A stretch of 64,000 nucleotides of DNA from Thermomonas carbonis (lineage in GTDB: Bacteria > Pseudomonadota > Gammaproteobacteria > Xanthomonadales > Xanthomonadaceae). Below are positions 52,238 to 61,526 of this stretch, one piece after another (position 1 is the first letter of the stretch; each line of letters begins with the position of its first letter). The stretch lies in NCBI RefSeq assembly GCF_014396975.1, contig NZ_CP060719.1:62001-126000 (forward strand). The letters are read 5' to 3'. The position numbers and the translations under genes were made by a program. The notes beneath the pieces are model-generated. The model ran no database searches, was not told the DNA's origin, and saw nothing but the letters and a program-made list of their open reading frames with translations.

Positions 52238-53650
52238 TTAGGTCACCACCCGATAGCAGGGCTTGTAGTCACCGGCGATCTTCATCCGGCGCTGCTCGAC
52301 AAACGCACGAAGCAGTGCGTCCAGCGCCTGCATGATGTCCGGGTCGCCATGTATCTCGAACGGTCCGTAGGCCTCGATCCGGCGCAGGCCGTCCTCCTTG
52401 ACGTTGCCGGCGACGATGCCGGAGAACGCGCGACGCAGGTCGGCGGCGAGTTCGTGCGGCTTGCGGCCATGATGCAGGTCGAGCGCGGCCATCGCTTCAT
52501 GGGTGGGCGCGAACGGCTGCTGGAACGCCAGCGGCACGTGCATCGCCCAGTTGAAGAAGAACGAATCCTTCTGCTCGACGCGCTGCTCGCGGACCTTGCG
52601 GATCCCGGCGGCCATGTGCTGCGCGACCGTGGCCGGGTCGGCGACGACGATTTCGTAGAGCTCGGCCGCGGCATCGCCCAGGGTCAGGCGGATGAACCTG
52701 TCGATCTGCTCGAAGTACGGCGCGGCACCGGTCGGGCCGGTCAGGATCAGCGGGAAGCGGCGGCCGGCGTTTTCCTCGCGCAGCAGGATGCCGAGCAGGT
52801 ACAGGATTTCCTCGGCGGTGCCCACGCCGCCCGGGAACACGATGATGCCGTGGGCCATGCGGACGAAGGCCTCCAGGCGCTTCTCGATGTCCGGCATGAT
52901 CACCAGGTGGTTCACGATCGGGTTCGGCGATTCCGCCGCGATGATCCCCGGTTCGGTGATGCCGATATAGCGCGTGCGCCGGCGACGCTGCTTGGCGTGG
53001 GCGATGGTGGCGCCCTTCATCGGCCCCTTCATCGCGCCCGGTCCGCAACCGGTGCAGATGTCCAGCCCGCGCAGGCCCAACTCGTAACCGACCTGCTTGG
53101 TGTAGACGTATTCCTCGCGGCCGATCGAGTGGCCGCCCCAGCACACCACCAGGTTGGGGTCGGTGGGATGCAGGACGCGTGCGTTGCGCAACAGGCGGAA
53201 TACCGCATCGGTGATGCCGGCGGTGGTTTCGAGGTCGGCCTCGTATTCCGGGCCGAGCTCGATCGCGGTGTAGGCGAGGTCGCGCACCACCGCGAACAGC
53301 AGTTCCGCCACGCCGCGGATGATCTGGCCATCGACGAAGGCCATCGCCGGCGCGTTGAGCAGGTCGATGCGCATGCCGCGATCCTGCTGGTTTACCTGGA
53401 TGTCGAAGTCGGGATAGAGCTCCTGCGCGGCGCGCGGATCATCGGACGCGCTGCCGCTGGTCAGCACTGCCAGCGCGCAGCGGCGCAACAGGTCGTGCAT
53501 GCCTCCGGAGGCGTCGCGCAGGCGCGCGACCTCCTCGCGGGACAGGATGTCCAGCCCACCCTTCGGGTAGATCTGCGCATCGACGGTAGGAAGGGTGGAA
53601 ACGGGGATTTGTACGGCCGCGCCCTGCGGCATGTGGTTGATGTCATTCAT
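52238..53650 (-). CDS. ppnN: Pyrimidine/purine nucleotide 5'-monophosphate nucleosidase PpnN
   Basis: 470 aa (E. coli PpnN 454). LOG-family fold with GGHSIGREEYVYTKQVGYEL, CTGCGPGAMKGPMKGATIAH, and the catalytic PGGVGTAEEILYLLGILLRE. PpnN cleaves nucleoside monophosphates to base plus ribose 5-phosphate and is stimulated by (p)ppGpp. Its stop lies 17 nt from the convergent kinase stop. Confidence 0.95.
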   Translation of the reverse strand: MNDINHMPQGAAVQIPVSTLPTVDAQIYPKGGLDILSREEVARLRDASGGMHDLLRRCALAVLTSGSASDDPRAAQELYPDFDIQVNQQDRGMRIDLLNAPAMAFVDGQIIRGVAELLFAVVRDLAYTAIELGPEYEADLETTAGITDAVFRLLRNARVLHPTDPNLVVCWGGHSIGREEYVYTKQVGYELGLRGLDICTGCGPGAMKGPMKGATIAHAKQRRRRTRYIGITEPGIIAAESPNPIVNHLVIMPDIEKRLEAFVRMAHGIIVFPGGVGTAEEILYLLGILLREENAGRRFPLILTGPTGAAPYFEQIDRFIRLTLGDAAAELYEIVVADPATVAQHMAAGIRKVREQRVEQKDSFFFNWAMHVPLAFQQPFAPTHEAMAALDLHHGRKPHELAADLRRAFSGIVAGNVKEDGLRRIEAYGPFEIHGDPDIMQALDALLRAFVEQRRMKIAGDYKPCYRVVT

Positions 53651-53708
53651 AGACCGCGCACTTTAGCGCAGCCGACCGGCATGGCGCACGCCGTACGCCA
53701 CAAACGAA

Positions 53709-53736
53709 AACGGCCGGGTTTCCCCGGCCGTTTCGT
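53709..53736 (-). terminator. Terminator of the TonB-dependent receptor
   Basis: AACGGCCGGG-TTTC-CCCGGCCGTT (53709-53718 with 53723-53732), T-rich on the minus-strand exit. It lies 24 nt after the receptor stop. Confidence 0.85.
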
Positions 53737-53759
53737 CGATCACATCCTGACCGTGGAGA

Positions 53760-56700
53760 TCAGAACTCGTACTTCAGGCCCACCTGGATCGACCACTGCG
53801 AGATGCCGTTGGTCTGGCGGTCGGCATCGGTTGGCACCACCAGCGCGCTGGCCTGGCCGAACTCGGTACCGCTGCGGTAGCCGTACACGTACTTGCCGTT
53901 GTAGATGCCACGCAGGCTGGCGACGGCAAGGTTCGCGTTGAAGCCATAGTCGATGATGTGGCCCCAATCCTTGTTCAGCAGGTTGCCGACGTTCTGGATA
54001 TCGACCCACAGCTTGGACTTGTGGCCCTTGAAGAAGCCCGGCAGTTCCTGGCTGATGCGCAGGTCGAAGGTGTTGACCCAACCGGCGCGGAAGGCGTTCT
54101 CGGCTGCGTACGTCCCCTTGTAGCCCTGCAGGCCTTCCTGGGTCGCGAACCAGTCCCAATAGCGCTGTTCCATCACCGGATCCGCGGTGAACACGCCAGC
54201 CGAGCTTAGGTTGCCGAACAACACGTCGCCCGGGCCTGCGGGCACGTAGAACAGGTCGTTGAACGTACGGGCATCGCCGTTCGCGTCGCCGGCGAAGATG
54301 TAGCTGAAGGGGCGACCGCTGCGTCCTTCGTACACGAGGCCCACCTGGGTTTCGTAATCACCGAAGAACGCGTGCTTCCAGTTCAGGGCACCGGTGAAAC
54401 GGTCCTTGATTTCGTAGCGAGCGGTGCTGACCGACTCTTCGTTGATGTTGAAGCCCAACTGGCCGCCGTAGCCGGAACCGGCGGTCGAACTGGTCAGCGC
54501 GCCCACTTCCTCGGCATTGGTGTAGGTGTAGCCCAGGGTCCAGGACCAGTCGCTATCCACAGAGAACGGCTTGCTCAGCGAGACGGTCAGCTGCTCGCTC
54601 CTGCCCATGCCGGTGTTTTCCAGCAGGTAGACGTCGCCGAAGTAGCTGTTGTTGCCGAAGCGCGAACCGGTGAACGGGCGGTTGTTGGTGGCCGGGTTCC
54701 AGTACAGGGTGCGGCCATCGGGACCGGTGAAGCCCGGGCCGACGTTGAGACTGCGATAGAAGATGCCGTTCTTGATGTTGCTCACCAGCACTTCCGCCGA
54801 ACCCACGATGCCGTACCACGGCAGCTCATGCTCGAACGCCAGGTTGGCCTTCCACACCGACGGCAGGTCGAAGTCTTCCGTGATCACGTTGACGTTGCGG
54901 ATGCCCCTGCCGTCCGGCGGAATCGAAGGATTCAGGCCATCCGGGCTGAAGTTGATGCCGTTGGCGCAACCGCCGGTCGGCAGCGGCACGCACTGGATCC
55001 GCGACGAGCTGCTCGCGGAGAAAGAGCCGGGGGTGCCGTAGGCGATGTAATTCAGGCCGGTGTTGCTGTAGGCATTGCCCACCCACACCTGCGGGGCGTC
55101 GCCCTGGAACAGGCCGATGCCGCCGCGCAGCTGGGCCGGACGCTCCCAGTCGAAGGTGTAGTTGAAGCCGAAGCGCGGCTGGATGATGAAGCCGCCACCG
55201 TAGGTCCGCGTGTTGTCCAGTCCGAAACCACCGTTCGGGCAGGCGGCCGGGCCGGTACCGTTGGCGACGCGGGCGGTGGCGAAGCACGCGTTGAAGGTCG
55301 GATCCGGCGAGGCCTTCGGGCGGTCGCCGCGCAGACCCATGGTCAGGGTCAGGTTGGAATTGACGTACCAGGTGTCCTGCACGAACAGACCGAGGCCCTT
55401 GTTGCTGTACTGCGCAGCAATTCCATCCGGATCAGCCGGGTTGGCCTGCAGGTCGTAATCGAAGTAGATGCCGTTGCGCAGGTTGCTGAAGTCCTGCACG
55501 CCATCGACGATCGGCACGTAGAAGCTGTAGTTGCCCCAGGCGTCCTGCAGGAAGAAGTTGTAGATCTCGTTGTCGTTGTACTCGAAGCCGAACTTCAGGT
55601 CGTGGTCGCCCAACGTCCAGGTGGCGGCACCGAAGTAGTTCCAGGTCTCGGTCTGCAGGGCGTTGCCCATCGAGCTGCGCTCGGTACCGAGGCGGATGAA
55701 ATCGACCGAGGTGTTCGGCGCATCGACCACATTGTCGTTGTCGTCGAAGTACACGGTGATGGCAGGTGCCGTGGTCGGGTTGACGCGGATCGCGGAGTAG
55801 TCGCGATAGGACACCTTGAACTCGGTCGAGAAGGTGTCGGTCCAGTCGCTGAACACCTGGCCGACGTAGCTTTCCACCGACTTCACGTGGTTGTACCAGC
55901 TCGAGCTCAGGGCCAGGCCACTTGCGCTGGAACCTTCCGGGCGCACCCGGGTCTGCTCGAGATTGCTGTAGCGGAAGCTGGCGCGATGGTTGTCGTTGAT
56001 GTTCCAGTCGAGCTTGACCGCGTATTCCTCGAGCTCGGTATCGCCATTGCCTTCAAGGCCGCCGGTGTCGATGCCCCAGACATTGCTGAAGATGTCCTGG
56101 ACGGTCGCCAGGTCGGTGGCGTCGAAATCGCCACCGGAGAACAGCGGCGTATTGCTGATATCAGGCGTGGGCTGACCGCGCTTGTACTTCTCGTAGTTGG
56201 CGAAGAAAAACAGCTTGTCCTTGACGATCGGGCCACCCAGGGTAAAACCGTAGGTCTCTTCACCAGTGAACTCGGCGAAAGGCGCGCGGGTCTGCGGGTG
56301 GTCGCCGAACCAGTCGCCGTCGCGCATGTTGCCGTACAGCGAGCCATGGAACTCGTTGGTACCCGACTTGGTCACCGCGTTGACGTTCGCGCCGGCCGCG
56401 CCGGAGATGGTCACGTCGAAGTTCGACAGGCTGATGTCGAGGGCTTCGATGGCTTCCATCGACACCGGCTGGCGCATGGTCGGCATGTTGTTGCCTTCCA
56501 GGCCGAAGGTATCGCTGGCGGAAACGCCGTCGATGGTGACCTTGTTGAAGCGCGGGTTCATGCCACCGGCGCTGATGTTGCCCGAGGCGCGATCGGTGAA
56601 GGCCACGCGCGGGTCGAGGCGCATGAAGTCCTGGATGTTGCCGTTGATCGACGGCAGGTTCTTGATGTCGTTCTGGTCGACGCTGGTGCCCGAGCCCATC

Positions 56701-57116
56701 TTGGTGGCGGAGAACACCGAGGTGCCGGCGGAGGCAACCGCCTGCACGGTGCCGAGGGTGGTCACGCTGTTGTTGAGCTGGCCATCGACCGTGCTGATCT
56801 GGTTGAGACTCAGGTAAACGTTTTCTTCGCTGTCGCTGCCGGCACCGGCCTTGTTGATGACGATGGTGTACGGACCACCGACGCGCAGGCCACGCGCGTT
56901 GTAGCGGCCGGACGCATCGGTGACCGCGCGGCTGACCGTGCCGGATTCGGCATGGGTGATGGTGACTTCGGCGCCTGCCACCGGCTGACCGTCGCTACCG
57001 ACGACCTGACCGCCGACACCGGCGGAGGTGCTCTGGGCGAAAGCGGGAGCCGCGGCGAGCGCGACCAACAAGCCAAGCGAGAGCTTCGACAGCCGCACGC
57101 GATTCGGGTGATTCAT
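53760..57116 (-). CDS. Oar-like TonB-dependent receptor
   Basis: 1118 aa from the ATG at 57116, with GAGG 8 nt upstream. Signal peptide to PAFAQS. A carboxypeptidase-regulatory beta-sandwich (GQVVGSDGQPVAGAEVTITH, residues about 30-110) precedes the plug (NDIKNLPSINGNIQDFMRLD) and a long barrel ending QVGLKYEF, with C-terminal Phe. This is the Oar/OmpA-related class of receptors common in Xanthomonadaceae; substrate unknown. A perfect 9-10-9 inverted repeat lies about 100 nt upstream of the ATG. Confidence 0.9.
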   Translation of the reverse strand: MNHPNRVRLSKLSLGLLVALAAAPAFAQSTSAGVGGQVVGSDGQPVAGAEVTITHAESGTVSRAVTDASGRYNARGLRVGGPYTIVINKAGAGSDSEENVYLSLNQISTVDGQLNNSVTTLGTVQAVASAGTSVFSATKMGSGTSVDQNDIKNLPSINGNIQDFMRLDPRVAFTDRASGNISAGGMNPRFNKVTIDGVSASDTFGLEGNNMPTMRQPVSMEAIEALDISLSNFDVTISGAAGANVNAVTKSGTNEFHGSLYGNMRDGDWFGDHPQTRAPFAEFTGEETYGFTLGGPIVKDKLFFFANYEKYKRGQPTPDISNTPLFSGGDFDATDLATVQDIFSNVWGIDTGGLEGNGDTELEEYAVKLDWNINDNHRASFRYSNLEQTRVRPEGSSASGLALSSSWYNHVKSVESYVGQVFSDWTDTFSTEFKVSYRDYSAIRVNPTTAPAITVYFDDNDNVVDAPNTSVDFIRLGTERSSMGNALQTETWNYFGAATWTLGDHDLKFGFEYNDNEIYNFFLQDAWGNYSFYVPIVDGVQDFSNLRNGIYFDYDLQANPADPDGIAAQYSNKGLGLFVQDTWYVNSNLTLTMGLRGDRPKASPDPTFNACFATARVANGTGPAACPNGGFGLDNTRTYGGGFIIQPRFGFNYTFDWERPAQLRGGIGLFQGDAPQVWVGNAYSNTGLNYIAYGTPGSFSASSSSRIQCVPLPTGGCANGINFSPDGLNPSIPPDGRGIRNVNVITEDFDLPSVWKANLAFEHELPWYGIVGSAEVLVSNIKNGIFYRSLNVGPGFTGPDGRTLYWNPATNNRPFTGSRFGNNSYFGDVYLLENTGMGRSEQLTVSLSKPFSVDSDWSWTLGYTYTNAEEVGALTSSTAGSGYGGQLGFNINEESVSTARYEIKDRFTGALNWKHAFFGDYETQVGLVYEGRSGRPFSYIFAGDANGDARTFNDLFYVPAGPGDVLFGNLSSAGVFTADPVMEQRYWDWFATQEGLQGYKGTYAAENAFRAGWVNTFDLRISQELPGFFKGHKSKLWVDIQNVGNLLNKDWGHIIDYGFNANLAVASLRGIYNGKYVYGYRSGTEFGQASALVVPTDADRQTNGISQWSIQVGLKYEF

Positions 57117-57217
57117 GGTGTTGACCTCGATGAACATGGAAAGAAACGACGGACAGTGAACGGCTCGGGCCGACACGTCCGTCCTGCGACGGTTGTCGGC
57201 GAATACTGGTGGCCCCC

Positions 57218-57245
57218 TGAACCCATACTGGAACGGATGGGTTCA
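57218..57245. promoter_or_regulatory. Operator-like inverted repeat upstream of the Oar-like receptor
   Basis: TGAACCCAT and ATGGGTTCA are perfect complements with a 10-nt spacer, close to AT-rich GTTAAACTTTAG, which could be its promoter. It fits a dimeric regulator. Confidence 0.6.
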
Positions 57246-57330
57246 CTAAAGTTTAACACGGTATCTCTGGCGCATGACGGCTTCATGACAGCCGCAACAC
57301 TGCGACAGGCGTCGAAGAATTCGAGCCTAT

Positions 57331-57924
57331 TCAGGCAGTTGCGCGGAGGTATCCGGAGAAACCATCGAGCAACATCTGCACCGAGATCGCCACGATGACC
57401 ATGCCCATCAGCCGCTCGATTGCGGTCAGCACGCGCGTCCCGAGCCACTTCTTCAAGTAGGTCGCGGAGAACAGGATCGCCGCGGTGGCGGCCCAGGCGA
57501 TGCTGAGGGCCAGCATCCAGTCACCCATCCGGCCCGGCTCCTGGCTGCCCAGCAGCATCACCGCCGCCATCCCGGAAGGTCCGGCAATCATCGGGATGGC
57601 GATGGGGACAATGAAAGGCTCGCCATCGGGCAGCTCACCCATGATCCCGTCCACCGGCGGGAAGATCATCCGCAGGCCGATCAGGAACAGCACGATGCCA
57701 CCGGCGATCGAGACCGACTCCTGGCGCAGGTGCATGAGTTCAAGCGCGTATTGCCCACCCCACAGGAACAGCATCAGCACGCCCAGCGCAATCAGCAACT
57801 CGCGCGCCAGCACGCGTCGCTGGCGTGCCGGCGGCAGATCCTTGAGCAGACCCAGGAATACCGGGATGTTGCCCAGCGGATCCAGGATCAGGAACAGCAG
57901 CAACGCGGCCGAGGCGATGGTCAT
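57331..57924 (-). CDS. MarC family membrane protein
   Basis: 197 aa, six membrane segments. LILDPLGNIPVFLGLLKDLP is the MarC signature, and PMIAGPSGMAAVMLLGS fits the second repeat. MarC (UPF0056) proteins are inner-membrane and of unknown function; the earlier link to multiple antibiotic resistance was withdrawn. Ends 9 nt before the SDR gene on the same strand. Confidence 0.92.
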   Translation of the reverse strand: MTIASAALLLFLILDPLGNIPVFLGLLKDLPPARQRRVLARELLIALGVLMLFLWGGQYALELMHLRQESVSIAGGIVLFLIGLRMIFPPVDGIMGELPDGEPFIVPIAIPMIAGPSGMAAVMLLGSQEPGRMGDWMLALSIAWAATAAILFSATYLKKWLGTRVLTAIERLMGMVIVAISVQMLLDGFSGYLRATA

Positions 57925-57933
57925 GGGCGGGAA

Positions 57934-58656
57934 TCAGGACGCGTCGACGATCCGGCCACGCGATGCGGAACCGACGGGCGACAGCAACTCGACGCATGCA
58001 GCGGCGTAGTCTGCGGGAGCGCGCGCTTCGGCATCGGCGTTCGGCTGGTAGGCCTTGCCGCGCAGTGCGGTACGCATCGGCCCGGGGCGGAAACCGCTGA
58101 TGCACGGTCCGTGTTCGCCCAGCTCCGCCTGCAGCATCGACACCATGCTTGCTTGCGCCGACTGGGCCAGGCCATAGCCGCCCCAGAAGGCACCGTCGGT
58201 ACGCGCCGGATCGTCCAGCGCGAACACCACCGCGCCGGCATCGGACCTGGCGAGGAGCGGCAGGCAGGCCTGGGTGAGCCACCAGCGCGCGGTCAGATCG
58301 ACATGGATCGCGCGGGCGAAGTCGGCCGGGTCGGTATGCAGCAGCGGGGTCAGGCCCTTGAACTCGGCGGCGCAGTGGAGCATGCCGTCGAGGCGGCCCA
58401 GTTCGGTCTCGATGCGTCCCGCGAGCTCGTCGTAGTCGTCCGGCGTCGCACCCACCAGGTCGAGCGGGTATAGCACCGGCTCAGGGCCAATCGCTTTCAC
58501 CGCGTCGTACACGCGATTGAGCGCTGCCACCTTGCGGCCAAGCAGCACGACCGTGGCCCCCGCCTGCGCGCAAGCCACGGACGCGGCCGAGCCGAGGCCG
58601 CCGGCGGCACCGGCGACCAGAACCACGCGCCCCTCGAGCGACGTGGTGTTGCTCAC
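57934..58656 (-). CDS. Short-chain dehydrogenase/reductase family protein
   Basis: 240 aa from a GTG at 58656, overlapping the grxD stop (GTGA). Rossmann motif [14 protein letters not shown] (TGxxxGxG variant), CAAEFKG in place of NNAG, and a YGLAQS active-site segment where the usual Tyr-x3-Lys has Gln for Lys, so activity may be altered. Resembles YciK-like reductases. Operon with grxD and marC. Confidence 0.85.
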   Translation of the reverse strand: MSNTTSLEGRVVLVAGAAGGLGSAASVACAQAGATVVLLGRKVAALNRVYDAVKAIGPEPVLYPLDLVGATPDDYDELAGRIETELGRLDGMLHCAAEFKGLTPLLHTDPADFARAIHVDLTARWWLTQACLPLLARSDAGAVVFALDDPARTDGAFWGGYGLAQSAQASMVSMLQAELGEHGPCISGFRPGPMRTALRGKAYQPNADAEARAPADYAAACVELLSPVGSASRGRIVDAS

Positions 58657-58970
58657 GCCTTGTGCGCGTCCGCGACGATGCGGGCGAGCTCGCCGGATTC
58701 GGACAGTTCGACGGTGATGTCGCAACCGCCGATCAACTCACCGTTGATGAAGAGCTGCGGGAAAGTGGGCCAATCCGAGAAGCGCGGCAGGTTCGCGCGG
58801 ATCTCCGGCTCTTCCAGCACATTTACCGTATGCAGCTGCGCGCCGGCCGCCTTCAGCGCCTGCACCGAGCGACTGGAAAAGCCGCACATCGGGAACTGCG
58901 GCGTGCCCTTCATGAACAGCACGATGGGATGGCCTTCGATCTCGGCCCGGATGCGGTCTTCCACGGACAT
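58653..58970 (-). CDS. grxD: Monothiol glutaredoxin (Grx4/GrxD)
   Basis: 105 aa. Monothiol site CGFS at 29-32 in [20 protein letters not shown], then [19 protein letters not shown]. Such CGFS proteins carry [2Fe-2S] clusters with BolA and serve iron-sulfur transfer. It faces sodB across a 148-nt divergent promoter region that carries an inverted repeat. Confidence 0.95.
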   Translation of the reverse strand: MSVEDRIRAEIEGHPIVLFMKGTPQFPMCGFSSRSVQALKAAGAQLHTVNVLEEPEIRANLPRFSDWPTFPQLFINGELIGGCDITVELSESGELARIVADAHKA

Positions 58971-59033
58971 GGTGCAACTCCTGCAGCGTTCGCCGGTCGC
59001 GGGCTTTGACGGCCTGGCGACGGGCGGTGGGGA

Positions 59034-59062
59034 TAGAATGCGCGTTCAGCGACACGCGCATT
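59034..59062 (+). promoter_or_regulatory. sodB -10 and perfect inverted repeat
   Basis: TAGAAT (59034-59039) runs into AATGCGCGT/ACGCGCATT, a perfect 9-bp inverted repeat with an 8-nt spacer (59037-59062). It may be an operator shared with grxD or a hairpin at the 5' end of the sodB mRNA. Confidence 0.6.
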
Positions 59063-59118
59063 GTAAGTCTTCGCGCGGCCCCGGCCGCACCCCCGCCACT
59101 TCCGACAGGAGCCCGCCC

Positions 59119-59697
59119 ATGGCCATCGAACTGCCAGCCCTGCCCTACGACCGCACCGCACTGGAGCCGCATATCTCCGGCGAGACCATCGACTTCCACT
59201 ACGGCAAGCACCACAAGACCTACGTGGACAACCTCAACAAGATGATCGAGGGCACCGAGTTCGCCGACATGCCGCTGGAGGAGATCATTCGCAAGTCGCA
59301 GGGCGGGATGTTCAATAACGCCGCGCAGATCTGGAACCACACCTTCTACTGGAACTGCCTGAAGCCCGCCGGTGGCGGCGAGCCGACCGGCAAGCTGCTT
59401 GATGCGATCAACGCCGCGTTCGGCGACTTCGCCAAGTTCAAGGAACAGTTCACCGACACCTCGATCAAGACCTTCGGTTCCGGCTGGGGCTGGCTGGTGC
59501 AGCGCAAGGACGGTTCACTGGCGCTGGCCAGCACCTCCAATGCGGCCACTCCGCTGACCGGCGAAGACACCCCGCTGCTGACCTGCGATGTGTGGGAGCA
59601 CGCCTACTACATCGATTACCGCAACGCCCGCCCGAAATACCTGGACGCGTTCTGGAACCTGGTGAACTGGGACTTCGTCGCCGGCAACATGAAGTAA
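59119..59697 (+). CDS. sodB: Superoxide dismutase [Fe]
   Basis: 192 aa, ATG at 59119 with AGGAG 7 nt upstream. Metal ligands His27, His74, Asp157 and His161 ([11 protein letters not shown]). FeSOD-type residues are [21 protein letters not shown] and a Thr/Ala-rich loop; Gln in AAQIWN marks Fe rather than Mn. Cytoplasmic enzyme. Confidence 0.96.
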   Translation: MAIELPALPYDRTALEPHISGETIDFHYGKHHKTYVDNLNKMIEGTEFADMPLEEIIRKSQGGMFNNAAQIWNHTFYWNCLKPAGGGEPTGKLLDAINAAFGDFAKFKEQFTDTSIKTFGSGWGWLVQRKDGSLALASTSNAATPLTGEDTPLLTCDVWEHAYYIDYRNARPKYLDAFWNLVNWDFVAGNMK

Positions 59698-59724
59698 TCG
59701 ATCGCGGCTTGTTGTCGTGTCGCC

Positions 59725-59752
59725 AGAACGGCCGGGGCAACCCGGCCGTTCT
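59725..59752 (+). terminator. Terminator after sodB
   Basis: 12-bp perfect stem, AGAACGGCCGGG with its complement, around GCAA. It lies 28 nt after the sodB stop. Weak T-tract (CTGCGTTT). Confidence 0.75.
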
Positions 59753-59873
59753 GCGTTTACGGGCGACCGGAATTTCCTGTGCACGGGATGAACATCCCAG
59801 TCGCCGCCGTCAACGATGCGCGCGCCGGCACCTTTCCGGGGACGTGGTTCCCATCCCGGAAAGGAGTTTCGAC

Positions 59874-60302
59874 ATGAGCATGCGCCACGTGATATCCGCC
59901 AGCCTGTGCGTCCTCGCCCTCGGTGCAGCGACGACGGCCGATGCCGCGCAACGCCGCGACCGCGACCACAACCCGCCCGGCCCCGCCGGTGGACGCGGTA
60001 CCAACTGGGAGAACCCGCCGGGCTGGAAGGGCGGACCCGGTGCCTCGCCGGATCGCCGCTGGTACAAGCACCGCGGCAAGCGCTACGAATTCAAGGTCGC
60101 CAGGAACGGCTACTACTTCAGCCAGAACTACGGCTACTGGCATCCCCAGCACGGCCTGTGGAACCAGACACGTCGCTGCTGGCTGGACCTGGACAACAAT
60201 CCGCCCGGTCCGATTGGTGGCCGCGGCACCAACTGGGAAAACCCGCCGGGCTGGAAGGGCGGCCCGGGCGCGTCGCCGGATCGCTATCGTCGCTGCCGCT
60301 GA
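59874..60302 (+). CDS. Small secreted protein with duplicated Pro/Gly/Trp motif
   Basis: 142 aa from the ATG at 59874 with AAGGAG 7 nt upstream. Signal peptide with cleavage near ADA-AQ (residue 25). The mature protein is a 29-residue motif (33-61, NPPGPAGGRGTNWENPPGW...), an aromatic-rich middle (KHRGKRYEFKVARNGYYFSQ, then GYWHPQHGLWNQ), and the same motif again (109-137) with one change in 29. Two Cys in the mature chain (102 and 141) could bond. No known domain is recognised. Its own terminator follows. Confidence 0.75.
   Translation: MSMRHVISASLCVLALGAATTADAAQRRDRDHNPPGPAGGRGTNWENPPGWKGGPGASPDRRWYKHRGKRYEFKVARNGYYFSQNYGYWHPQHGLWNQTRRCWLDLDNNPPGPIGGRGTNWENPPGWKGGPGASPDRYRRCR
59970..60284 (+). 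repeat. Two copies of an 87-bp coding repeat
   Basis: Copies 59970-60056 and 60198-60284 encode 29 residues each, 28 identical. The DNA differs at about 12 positions, ten of them synonymous, so the protein motif is being kept while the DNA drifts. Confidence 0.85.
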
Positions 60303-60320
60303 GGCGTTGCCCGCAACGCG

Positions 60321-60351
60321 ACAACGGCCGGATATCCGGCCGTTGTTTTTA
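60321..60351. terminator. Terminator after the repeat-bearing gene
   Basis: 11-bp perfect stem around ATAT (60321-60331 with 60336-60346), followed by T5. The purK stop lies 20 nt beyond it on the opposite strand. Confidence 0.88.
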
Positions 60352-60370
60352 CGTTTGCCTGATCGCGCGG

Positions 60371-61513
60371 TCAGTCGCGCAGGCGTGCTATCACCGGCGC
60401 GACTTGCGCGTGCCGATCCAGCGCCGCACCAACGCGCATCAGCGCTTCCGCGAGTTCATGGGCAGTGTCGGCACGCAACGTGGCATGCCCAACCTTGCGG
60501 CCCGCGCGCGGTTGTTTGCCGTAGTCGTGCCAGTGACCACTCGCTTCGCCGAGCACCGCAGCGGCATCGGGCATCGCACCGATCCAGTTGAGCATGCAGG
60601 CCACACCGAGCATGCGCGTGTCACCCAGCGGCAAGCCGAGCACCGCGCGCAGATGGTTCTGGAACTGCGAAGTCTCGCTGCCTTCGATGGTCCAGTGGCC
60701 GGAGTTGTGCACGCGCGGCGCCAATTCGTTGGCCAGCAACACGCCATCGCGACAGAACAGCTCCAGCGCGAACACGCCCACGTAGTCCAGCGCCTCGGCG
60801 AGCTTGCGTGCATGTGACATCGCGACGGCATTCATCGCGTCATCCACCCGCGCCGGGGCCAGGCTGGCCGATAGCACGCCATCGACATGCCAGTTTTCGG
60901 TCAACGGCCAGGCACGGAATTCGCCATCCTGCCCGCGCACCGCGACCACGCTCAACTCGCGCTGGAAGACGACGAAGCCCTCCAGAATCAGGCCGACGGT
61001 CCCGGCCTGCGCGCCCAATGCATCCCACGCGGCATCGACATCCGCCGGCGACTTGATCCGGAACTGGCCCTTGCCGTCGTAGCCGAGACGACGCGTCTTC
61101 AGGATGCAGGGCGTGCCCAGCTTCACTACGGCCGCATCGAGCGCGGCGCGCGAGTCGATGTCGGCGAAATCCGGCACCGGGATACCGAGTTCGCGGAACA
61201 GGGTCTTCTCGGCGAGCCGGTCCTGCGCGACGGCGAGCGCGCGCGGGCTGGGGAACACCGGCACGCGCGTGGCCAGCCACTGCGCGGATTCCGCCGGGAC
61301 GTTCTCGAAATCGAAGGTGGCCACGTCGATCTTCGACGCGAATTCGGCCAACGCGGCTTCATCGGTGTAATCGCCAACGACCATCGGCGCGAACTGGCCG
61401 GCGCAGGCATCGGCCGCGGTATCGAGGACCAGGAAACGCAGACCGAGCGGCGCGGCGGACAGCGCCATCATCCGCGCCAATTGCCCACCGCCGAGGATGC
61501 CGACCGTCTTCAT
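60371..61513 (-). CDS. purK: N5-carboxyaminoimidazole ribonucleotide synthase PurK
   Basis: 380 aa from the ATG at 61513. N-terminal GILGGGQLARMMALSAAPLG and an ATP-grasp core (GTPCILKTRRLGYDGKGQFR, then LANELAPRVHNSGHWTIEGS). Converts AIR, ATP and bicarbonate to N5-CAIR, the substrate of PurE just upstream. Operon purE-purK. Confidence 0.96.
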   Translation of the reverse strand: MKTVGILGGGQLARMMALSAAPLGLRFLVLDTAADACAGQFAPMVVGDYTDEAALAEFASKIDVATFDFENVPAESAQWLATRVPVFPSPRALAVAQDRLAEKTLFRELGIPVPDFADIDSRAALDAAVVKLGTPCILKTRRLGYDGKGQFRIKSPADVDAAWDALGAQAGTVGLILEGFVVFQRELSVVAVRGQDGEFRAWPLTENWHVDGVLSASLAPARVDDAMNAVAMSHARKLAEALDYVGVFALELFCRDGVLLANELAPRVHNSGHWTIEGSETSQFQNHLRAVLGLPLGDTRMLGVACMLNWIGAMPDAAAVLGEASGHWHDYGKQPRAGRKVGHATLRADTAHELAEALMRVGAALDRHAQVAPVIARLRD

Positions 61514-61526
61514 GGATGCGTGCGCC

